A stretch of 64,000 nt of DNA from Bacteroidales bacterium UBA5762 (GTDB lineage Bacteria; Bacteroidota; Bacteroidia; Bacteroidales; TTA-H9): positions 69,155 to 133,154 of the forward strand of contig DIEY01000037.1 of assembly GCA_002418865.1 (NCBI GenBank), read 5' to 3'. This document shows, piece by piece, positions 48,773-60,700 of this stretch. The notes under the pieces were generated by a model, which ran no database searches, was not told the DNA's origin, and saw only the letters and a list, made by a program, of their open reading frames with translations. The number at the start of each line of letters is the position of its first letter. Positions within the stretch are counted from its first letter, which is position 1. A program made the position numbers and the translations under genes.

Positions 48773-51700
48773 TTATCTTATTAATGTAACGACTCCCGAA
48801 CGGGTAAATTCGATGCCTGGAGACGTTGGGCTATTCCCTTTGTAGATGATTTTCCACACGTAAACACCCGAGGGGCAAAGTTCGCCATTCATATCTTTTC
48901 CGTCCCAGCCTTTGGTAATATCATCCGTTTCATAAACCAACATACCTGAACGAGAATAGATATACATCTGGAAATTGATGGTTTCGTCGGAAGTAATGAT
49001 CTTGAAGGTTTCGTTAAGTCCATCGGAGTTTGGTGAGAAGGCTGTAGGCGCCCAAACGTAACCTTCACAAAGTTGAACTTGAATAGTATCTATCGTATAG
49101 CAGCCTCTGTTAGATACTTTTACCCAATAGGTACCATTTTCTGTTGCTTTATAAAATCTTTGGCGAGAGCCATCCTGCCATTCATAGCTCACATCTAAAC
49201 TGCCGCCTCCAGCATCCAATACCACCGGTTCACAATTGAACAGATATAAGTCTTGACCAAGATCAACGTATGGGGTAGTATATACATCAAGCTTATAATT
49301 AATCGAATCGACGCAACCCGATGCTGAAGTTCCAATGAGGGTATAAGTAGTAGGTTGAGTAGGTGAAAGCAGATAATTTTGATTATCGATCTTCTCCAAT
49401 CCTGTGGTAGGTCTCCATTCGTAATTTGGAGCACCAGATGTAGTAATCAGTATGGAGGAATCACGGCAAATGGCTGTGTCGTATGGGAAGATGCTCAATA
49501 CAGGTAAAGGATTGATGAGTAATGTGAGAGTGTCGGAATAAATTCCACAGGGTGAGTTTCCATTCACGTTCATAATCAGATATACCGTATCCTTATCAAT
49601 AACCTCCTCATTGGAAAGGGTATAAGTAGGATTGAGGCTTGCTGGATTGTCGAAAATACCGCTTCCTGTCGTAGTCCAGAGGATATTACTGTAGTTTTCT
49701 GCATGAGCGTTCATTATTTTGTAAGCTCCTCTTTCGCAAACCGAATCAAGGCCACCAGCAAAGATGATGGGAGCAGGAACCACATCTACTGTAATCGAAT
49801 TGCACTCGGTGATACCGCAGATGTTTTCATATCTGGCATAGTAGGTTGTAGTTTGTGTTGGTGCAGGGATACTCAAGGGATTTCCTATGCCAATTTCATT
49901 TCCTCCGCAAGAACTCGTGAACCAGCGTAATGTATCTCCATTTCCGCCTATTCCGCCCAGATAAATTGGTGCTCCATAATCACTGCAGAATCCATTTGTA
50001 TCAACCGTAAGAAGTGGAGGAACAACAGGTGTATTTACCTTGATTATGATGCTGTCCCATGCTGAAACTCCGCAGTGATTTTCCCAGCGTACATAGTATG
50101 TTGTAGTAGTATCAGGTGCAAGGAAATTATAAGGCTGACCGGTGACAAGCAATTGGTAAGCTCCATTTTCCCATTTGTACCACCTGAGGAATTCTCCATA
50201 TCCGCCATAAGCCATCAAGGTAATATCTTCAACCTGGCCTTGGCAATAATTATTAGTATCGGCCCAAATGTAAGTAACAGGCATAGGAACATCGACAACC
50301 ACGGTAAAAGCAAGGCATTCGCTCTCGCTGCAATGGTTTTCCCAGCGAGCATAATAGGTTGTCGTTTTCATAGGAGCCGGTATAGTAAGCGAATCTCCTG
50401 TTCCAATTTCTACACCATTACATTTGTCAATGAACCACCGCAAGGTATCTCCAAATCCTGAAAGCGTATCGCCATATCCTCCAAAAGCTTTGAGGGTAAT
50501 CTGAGCAACTGTATTTGGACAGAAATAGTTAGTATCGACTGTAATTAGAGCGGGTGGCGTGGCTTTTGGAATAACGAGTACTTGGACCGAATCGCAAACC
50601 GATTCTCCACAATGGTTTTCCCAACGTGCGAAATAAGTAGTAGTTACAGTAGGAGAATTAATCTGCAAGCTAGTGCCAGAACCAATGGGAGTAGTTCCAC
50701 AATGATTGGCGAACCAGTAAATATTATCCCCATAACCCCCGCTTGCATAAAGATGAATCTTTCCTGGATCATCGAAGCAAACGATAGGTTTATCCACCCA
50801 TACACTATCCAAAGGAAGAGGTTCATCCACCACTACTTTGATGGAGTCGCATTCCGATTCTCCACACGCATTGGTCCAGCGAGCAAAATACCATGTGGTT
50901 GTATCGGGAGCTGATATTCTGAGTTCGGTTCCTTTTCCAACATAATTACTACCACAACTGCCGGCATACCAGCGGAGTGTATCTCCAATACCTCCAAATC
51001 CATTGAGTATGATGATCCCATTGTAGGCCTGGCAGAAGAAATTAGTATCAACAGTAAGTGAATCTGTCATAAGAGGTTGCGGAATCACATTTACTGTTAA
51101 GCTGGTACATTCTGAAGGTCCGCAATTGTTTGCATATCTGGCATAAAAAGTTGTAGTTTCTGTTGGGGCATTAATAAGTAAAGAATTTCCACTTCCAATA
51201 TAATTTTCACCACATTCTCCTTCGAACCATTGTAAGGTATCTCCGAAACCACCAAAGGCACTCAAAGTAATAAATCCAACTGTACCGGCACAGTAGTTAT
51301 TTTGATCGACGCTAATGGAATCGGGAGCAATGGCTGCAGGCATAACATTTACTATAACAGATTGGCACTCAGTAGTATCACATCCATTCATCCAACGAGC
51401 AAAGTAAGTTGTAGTAGAATCGGGAGCTGGGATTACAAGTGGTGAACCACTTCCTAAAGGAGTGCTGCCACATGCATCTGCATACCATTCGAGATAATCA
51501 CCCTGTCCTCCCCATGCTGTTAATGTCAGATTCGTATAAGCTCCCTGGCAGAAGTTATTATGATTGGCAGTAATCGAATCCATGATGACGGGGAGAGGAT
51601 CAACAGTAACCGTAACTTCTTTACAGTTCGAAGGTCCGCAAGCAGTTTCCCATCTTCCAAAATAGGTAGTTGTAGCTAATGGAGCAGCAATGGTGAGTGG

Positions 51701-54700
51701 ACTGCCACTTCCTATAAGATTTAGTCCACAGCTATCGGCATACCAGTGGAATACTTGACCAAGGCCTCCGACAGCTGTCAGTGTCAACGAATCTATTGAA
51801 GTTGAACAGAAGTTGTTTTCACTTGCAAAAACCAAGTCAGGTTCAACAGGATAATGAATAATGTTTATTTGGATAGAATCGCATTCGCTCACTCCACATT
51901 GATTCTCCCAACGTGCGAAGTATAGAGTAGTATCGGCAGGTGAAGGGATAACGATAGAGGTTCCTGTTCCAATTTCAGTTCCTCCACAAGCCGCTGAAAA
52001 CCATCTGACTATGTCTCCCGAGCCTCCAATAACGCTCAATGTAATATTGGGTACAGTACCTGTACAGAAGTTATTGGCCGAGGCATGCAAACTATCGGGA
52101 GTGGTAGGCAAGGGATAAACATAAGTGGATTGTGTTTGAGAAGCATAGCATCCGTTTGGATCGGTATATTCATAAGTAATATCGTAAGGGCCTCCAACTC
52201 CAGCAGTTGAGGGAGTAAATAAGCCCGTTCCATTACCATAATCTGTGACTCCTGTTCCGCTAAAGGCTCCATAAGGTTTATGATTGCCCACCAAAATTAC
52301 AGGGTTAGCGTTAATGCAGTAACCTGATTCGAGTGTATTAAAAGTGACTTCTGGCAAAGGATGAACGGTTACTTCGATAGATATTTCATTAAAACATCCA
52401 TTAGGATCGGTGTAGGAATAAGTTATTGTATAAGGTCCTCCAACTCCAGCAAGAGAGGGATCAAAGATGGCTTTCCCAATATTAAGATCGATAATGCCTG
52501 GGCCAGAGAAAGAGCCCATAGGTTCGAAATTACCCACAATGGTATCGGGTGTTGCGTCTATGCAATAAGAAGGCTCGAGACCGCTTACACTTAATTGAGG
52601 TATATCGATCACAGAAGTAGAATCGGTATAAGTTCCACTGCAAGCATTATTATCGATGTAAGTATAAGTAATAGGATAAGGTCCTCCTATGCCTGCCTGA
52701 TCTGGATAGAATCTGGCTTTACCATTGCCGAGGTCTAGAATGCCGGGTCCTGTGAAGGTTCCAAAAGGAGCCTGGCTGCCCGTCAGAATATCGAATGGAT
52801 CGTTGATGCAATAAATTTCTTCGAGCCCTGTAAAGCTGATATTAGGCAATGCATTGATAACTACTGTTTTCGTCTGGCTATTAATGCATCCATTCGTGTT
52901 GGTGTAAGTATAGGTGATTTGGTGAGTGCCAACACCGGCAGCAGAGGGGTCGAAGGTTGCCGTGCCATTAAAATGATCGGTAATTCCTGGCCCGCTGAAC
53001 TCACCAAATGGGGCATGATTACCTGTTAAAAGAACAGGATTGGCATTGACGCAATACATTGGATTGAGCCCAGTAAAACTTACTTGGGGTAAGGGATAAA
53101 CAATAGTGGTTTGCGATTGAGAAGCAGAACATCCATTAGGATCGGTGTAAGAATAGGTAATGGTATATGGTCCGCCTGCGCCTGCTACCGAAGGTTTAAA
53201 GAATGCAGTTCCATTGTTATTGTCAGTTATACCTGGCCCCGTAAAAGTTCCAAAAGGAAGCATACTGCCTATAAGGGTATCCTGTGGATCATTTAAACAG
53301 TAATCTACATTAAGTCCAGTAAACGAAGCCGTAGGTAGCGCATTTACGGTTACTGTTTTACTCTTTGTGTTAGAGCATCCATACGGATCGGTATATGTAT
53401 ATGTAATTGTGTATGGTCCTCCAACCCCTGCTGCAGCCGGATCGAAAATAGCTTGGCCAAGTCCAATATTTGTAATCCCTATACCACTGAAGAAACCATC
53501 TGGAGCTTGATTACCCGTTAAGGTTGCAGGATTAGCATTTACACAATATTGTGGAGCCAAACCGCTGAAATCCACTACAGGGAGAGCATAAACAATAACC
53601 GATTTTGTTTCTGAATTTTCACATCCCCAATTATCACTATAAGTATAAATAATTTGATAAGGGCCTCCGACACCAGCTACGGCAGGATCGAACATAGCCG
53701 TACCATTACCTAAATTAGTAATTCCAGGTCCACTAAATGTGCCTTGCGGAGCCATATTCCCAGTTAATAGAGCAGGTGCAGCATTTACACAGTATGAATT
53801 GGACAAGCCTACAAAATTTACTAAAGGAAGAGCACGTACTATAGTAGTTTGTGAGGAGCTTTTTGAACATCCCTGTGGGGAAGTATAAGTATAGGTAATC
53901 GTGTAAGGGCCTCCCGTACCAGCAATTGACGGACTGAACCACGCAGTTCCATCCCCATTATTGATAACTCCAGGCCCGCTGAAATAACCATCAGGAGCAT
54001 GGTTGCCAGTTAGTAATGCATTGCTGCTGTTGATGCAGTAATTTGGTTCCAGTCCTGTGAAGAATACAACGGGTTCAGGATAAACTGTTACCGTTGTAAA
54101 TGCACATGCAGAAACTCCACATGCATTTTCCCAACGTGCATAGTAAACGGTTGTTTCTGTAGGTGAAGGAATAGTAACAGAAGTTCCTGTTCCTATGATA
54201 TTTGTACTCCCACAATATCCCGTAAACCATCTTACTTCTTCTCCATCTCCTCCTATAGCGGTAAGAGTAATATTGGGCACAGTTCCAAAGCAGAAGAAAT
54301 TATTGCTCACAGTAATCTGGGTAGGAGCAACAGGATTAGGAATTACGTAAATTGTAATTGATGCACAAGCAGATGTCCCGCATGAATTTTCCCAATAGGC
54401 ATAATAGGTAGTTGTAACCGAAGGAGGATCAATTAATATGGAATAACCCGTTCCTATAACTGTTCCGTTACAAGTATTGATTGTCCAGTTCAATACATCG
54501 CCCGAGCCGCCTGTTGCAGTTAAGGTTATAGGATTAGTATTATTAACACATATTGTATCAGTGCTGGCTGTAATTTGAGTAACGGGTTGTGGTAAAGGTG
54601 TAACATCAATGGTGATAGAATCGCATTCGCTAGAACCACAGATAGATTCCCAGCGAGCATAATAAGTAGTGGCGGAAGTTGGAGCAGGTATAGTAAGCGG

Positions 54701-57700
54701 AGTACCTGTTCCTACTTCAATGCCTCCGCATGAATCACTATACCATTTCAAAATTTCTCCCAGACCACCTGTAGCCGTTAGGGTGATGTATTCCGTTCCT
54801 TCACAAATTGGGTTTTGATTCACACTAACTGAGGACGGTGGCAAGGGAAGATCAATTACATGTACTTCGACACTGGCGCAAAGTGAAGCACCACAGGCAT
54901 TTTCCCAACGAGCATAGTAAGTGGTTGTGACGGTTGGGCTTGGTATGGTCAATGGCGAACCTGAGCCAATCGGTACACCTCCACAACTATCAGAATACCA
55001 ATTCAACACATCGCCAGAACCACCGTCAGCAGAAAGAACAATATCTCCTGGATCGTTTGTACAGAAATAATCCCTATTCACTGAAGCAGAAATAGGTGGA
55101 TTGGGGAAGGGATATTGACTTTCGATTATAAATTGCTCGTCCAATTCACAGTTGTTGGCATCGTTTATAAATACCCAATACGTACCTGCAGGAATATTGG
55201 TAAGGTCTTCGGTAGTAGCTCCTGTTGACCAGAAGAATTCGTAAGGCAGGGTTCCACCACCGACGGTCAGGTTGATACTGCCTTCATTTCCATTAAAGCA
55301 CAGTGCATTTTCTATCTCAGGCGGAGTAGGTACGGCAACCTGGTTTAGGCGAGTTAAGAAGGCATCATCTCCACCTTGACTAATAAGTGAAAATCCTCCA
55401 AAAGCAGCTTCATTGCTAAATGATCCTCCTAAGGCAAGGTTCTTGTCATAGCGAAGCGCGATAGCCATAGCCGAATCGGCACCTATACCTCCGGCCTGCT
55501 GAGACCAAACCAGATAACCACTCGTGTTGTATTTGGCAACGTAAATATCACTACTGCCAATACTCGTCAGTGTTTTTCTGCCTAATGTAATATTGTTGCG
55601 GAAGGTACCAGCAATATAAGTATTGCCCAAGGCATCCACATCCAGATCCTTGGAATTATCTATTCCCGTACCCCCAATTGTCCTAATCCATTGTGGATAT
55701 CCTTCTTTGCTATATTTTGCTACAAATGCATCTTTCAGACCCTGTGAAGTAACATTTAAGGTTCCAAAATTAGCATTCCCTTCTATGCTTCCGCCAAGGT
55801 AAATATTTTGTGAATAATCTGTTTTCACTGCGCGGGAGAGGTCATTTCCAGTTCCACCCGCTTTACGTACCCATTTTAGATTGCCAATGGGGTCATATTT
55901 TGCAAGGAAAATGTCGTTATTGCCCGATGAAATGAGAGATGTAGAACCAAATTGAGCAGTGCTTTGGAATCTTCCAGTAATGATAGCGTCTTCGGCAATA
56001 TCTATCGTAACTGCATAAGCAAAATCTTCCGAGGTTCCTCCAGCATGTTTAACCCATTGTAATTCGCCATTAGGATTGAATCGCGCTAAGAAAGCATCGT
56101 CACCTCCATAGCTAATGATGGTGGAATCCTGAAAAGTTGCTATTCCTTGCATAGACCCTGCAAGCCAGCTATACCCTCCTTCTGTTGTTACAATAGAATT
56201 CCCCGCATCGTCGAAAAATCCACCAAAGTTTTTAACCCACAATAAGTTTCCATTATTATCATATTTAGCCAAGAATATATCTTTGTTTCCATTGGCTAAG
56301 ATTTGAGTTGACCCAAAGAAAGCCATTACCTGAAACGAACCTGTAAGATAGATGTTCCCAAGAGAGTCGAGTGCCAGATCATGGCCTTGATCCTGCAATG
56401 AGCCACCTGCCTGACGAATCCAGCTCAAATTACCAGCCGCATTATATTTGGCAAGGAAAATATCGTCGAGACCAAAACTGGTGAGGGTTTGGGTTTGGAA
56501 ATTTGCAGTCCCTTGGAATTTGCCGGTAACATAAGTATTTCCAAGCTTATCAGTTTTGATGGCCATAATCATATCGTTGCCAGGCCCACCCTGACGTAAT
56601 ACATTGCTGAAGATCGTCGTATCATGAACGAATGCCAATGGGTCTGGTTCGTCTATTTCTATGGTCTTTTTTTCACGACAATTATTATAATCAATAATAT
56701 AAACGCTGTAAAAACCAGGAGCTAATCCAGTGAGGTCTTCCGAGGTTGCTCCATTCGACCATTGATATTGAACTGGTTGAGTTGCATTGACAAGCGTCAA
56801 GTCAATAGCTCCATCGCTAGCTCCGTTGCAACTGATGTTAGTAGTTAAAGCATGGATAGAAAATTTTTGAACAACATCTAAAGTAACGATGTCGCTATCA
56901 TAAAATCCACAACTGGCACTGGTTACCCGACAGAAGTAAGTTCCAGCATCAGCAAGAGCTACTACTGGGATTTGATAAATACTATCCGTTGCTCCTAGTA
57001 TAGGTTGGTTATTATGATACCATTGTAAAGAAATACTATCACCAATAGGGGTAATTCTGAAACTAACCGAATCGTTTTCGCATCGAGTTTGGCTATTAGG
57101 CTGAACTACAACTCCTGGTAATATATTTACCCATACATTGACACTTATTGTCCATGCTTCACCACAATTATTAAAAATGTGACAACGGTAAATACCTCTA
57201 TCATCCACGTTTATAGCTGGAAACTCTAATGAAGCATTTGTTGCCCCAACCATGGGATTCCCATTCTTATACCATTGGTACTGAAGAGAATCGCCCGTAA
57301 CACCAAAATTAATAGAAACAAAGTCACCTTCGCATGAACTGATATTAGAAGGCTGTTGAGTAATAACAGGAACACGATTAACCGTAACTTTTGCTTGTTG
57401 GGTCATAGTATTTCCACAGCGTGTGCTCATGTAGCACGTATAATTGCCTGTCTGGCTGTATTGAATATTATAAATCGTATAAGTATTGGAAGTAGCACCT
57501 GGGATGTCAATGCCTTCTAATTGCCACTGATAAGAAATTGAATCGCCAAGGGCAGTAACACTCAGAGTATAATTTTCGCCTTCACAGGTAGATATACCTT
57601 GTGGTTGTTGTGTAATGATGGGAGCAGTATTTACCCAAACCCATACCGTATTGCTCCAAACTGTTCCGCAGTTGTTTTGAATTCTACATTGGTATTGCCC

Positions 57701-60700
57701 CCTGGCAGAATAATCAATCGGATTGAACTGCAAGGTACTGGAAGTTGCTCCAAGTATAGGATCCCCATCTTTAAACCATTGATAATTAATATAATCACCG
57801 GTTGCAGCAACTTGTAAAATTACGTTTTCTCCAGAACAAGCCTTTTGATTGATAGGTTGTAAGGTAATAGCTGGAGGGATATTCATATAAAGTGAAACAG
57901 GTTGAGAATTTATACTTCCACAGGTATTCCAAATATGACAATAGTAAATCCCAATATGGCTGGCTTGAACAGGATTGAATTGAAGAATACTGTCAGTGGC
58001 TCCAGGAAGAGGATTTCCATCTTTAAACCATTGATAATATAAACTATCACCACTTGCCACTACTATAAACTGCTCGGTATTCCCTATACAAGTGGAAATA
58101 CTGTTAGGTTGTTGAACGATTTGAGGGGCTATATTGACTGTTAAATAAACGATATCTGTATAAACAGTATCGCAGTTGTTCGATAACTCACAAAAGTAAG
58201 CTCCTGTTTTAGCAAGGGTAATATTGCTGATGGTTAGAACGCTATCATTTTCCCCAGTTAAGACTAATCCATCCTTGTACCACTGGAAATTGGGCAGAGC
58301 TGAGCCAGCTGCTATAATTCCAACGATGAAAGATTCCGTTTGGCCAAGACAAGATGAAATATCTTCAGGATTAACAATTATCGCAGGATCGATATTGGCA
58401 TAAAGGTGGGCCGTATCGCTTATAACAGTGCCGCAGTTGTTCCATACTATAACATCATAAACTCCAATATCAGCGAGGGTTACGGGGTTAATGATATAAT
58501 TCTCGCTGTTGGCACCTATAATATTACTTCCTTCGAATCTCCATTGATAGTTCAAGGAATCTCCAGTAACATCGATATGAAAATAATCCATATCGCCAAC
58601 GCATGAAAGTAGGCTTTGAGGTTGCTGTTGAATTACAGGAGCAATATTAATGTTAAGGTATACTGTTTCAGAAAGTATATTACCGCAGGTATTGTATATC
58701 TGACAGGTGTAATTAGCGGTATCAGCATAACTTACTGGATTAAAAATGAGTGTGTTTTGTGTAGCACCTGGAATATCGAACCCATTCTTTTTCCATTGGT
58801 AATAGAGTGAATCTCCAGTGGCTATAACATTGAAGCTCACATTTTCGCCAGGACAAGTAGATATCTTAACGGGTTGTTGAACGATGACAGGAGCGATATT
58901 AATGGTAACATGGGCCTGTTGGCTAGTAACTGAACCACAAGTATTATACACATCACAGGAATAATAGCCAGTATCGCTGTATTGTACAGGATTGATAGTT
59001 AATGAAGATTGGATTGCGCCAGGGATATCTATTCCATTGAATTTCCATTGATAATAAAGAGAATCTCCCGTAGCCGAAATATTTAGTGTAATACTGCTCC
59101 CTATGCAGGTAGAAATATTTTGAGGTTGAACTGTAATAACAGGCGGAATATTAATAGTAAGCTTAGCTGGTGTCGATAATTCAGAACCACAGGTATTGCT
59201 GACCAAACAGGTATAACTTGCAGTATCATTATAGGTTACAGGATTAATCGTAAGGCTATCATTTGTTTCTCCTGGCAAAATCACGCCGTTTCTCATCCAT
59301 TGATATTCAAGTGAATCTCCCGTGGCAGTAACCGAGAATGTGGCACTATACCCAGGACAAGATGAAATCTTTTGGGGTTGAACTACGATATGGGGCACGA
59401 GATTAACACTTAGAGTAGCTACATTGGATAAAACTCCTCCACAATTATTATAGACCCAACAGGTATAATCACCGGTATTAGCCAAAGTTACAGGATTGAT
59501 AGTTATGGATGATTGGATAGCACCTGAGATATCGATTCCGTTCAAACGCCATTGATATTTCAATGAATCTCCCGTAGCAACCACATAAAGTGTTTCAGAA
59601 TCTCCCAAGCATGAAGATGTTTTGTTGGGCTGAACGGTGATAACAGGTAAGATGTTGATATTTAATACACCGGCATTTGAATATATTTCTCCGCAATTAT
59701 TCCAGATATGGCACACATAGCTGGCTGTATCGGAATACTGAATGTTATTCAAGATTAATGTTGATTGAGAAGCACCAGGGATGAGATTTCCATTTTTCAG
59801 CCATTGATAGTTCAACGAATCGCCTGAAGCTATTACACTAAATGTTGCATCTTGTCCAAGGCATTTCGAGAGATTGTGAGGTTGAGTAACGATGGCTGGA
59901 GGAATGTTCATGTTGAGATGAGCATTGGCCGAAGTATCTGTTCCACAGTTATTACTGATAACGCATACATAGTTTCCCGTATCGGAATAATGTGCAGGTA
60001 TGAAATTGAGTGTGGAATTCGTTGCGCCAGCTATGTTCACCCCATTTTTCTGCCATTGATAATGAAGAGAATCCCCCGTGGCAATGACTGTAAAAAACGT
60101 ATTTTGACCATCGCAAATAGAAACGCTATCCGGGTTATTGACAATTTGAGGAGGAATGTTCATATTGAGATTTGCAATTAAAGAAATCTCAGTTCCACAA
60201 GTATTATATACAATACATTGGTAATTTGCTGTATCTAAATAAGTAGCTGGAGTAAATGAAAGAGTATCATTAGTGGCTCCTACAATATCTACTCCATTTT
60301 TCTGCCATTGATAATACAATGAGTCACCTGATGCTGAAACTGTAAATTGAGCATTCTGGTTGTTGCAGATGCTAAGACTATCGGGCTGTTGTGTAATAAC
60401 AGGAGCAATATTGATATTGACGAGGACTGAATCAGTGATTGCCATTGCGCAGGTATTGGAAATGATGCAATGGTAATAACCCGTATCGGAATAAGTCATC
60501 CCGGTGATGGTTAGAATGGAATCTGTTGCACCAGTAATATGTGGAGGGTTATTGACCAATGGTGTAGCTCCATGGTACCATTGAAATGAAAGTGGTTGAC
60601 TGCCAGTGGTGCTGACATGGATGGTAATATTCTCGCCTAAACAGGTACTAACGGGTGAAGATAGTAAGGTTATTACAGGATTGAAAAGGATGGTAACATT

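Noticed and set aside
50075..50461. Plus-strand ORFs of 110-130 codons opposite the giant gene
   Set aside because: They are mirror frames of the repeats and share their periodicity; no signal for independent coding.
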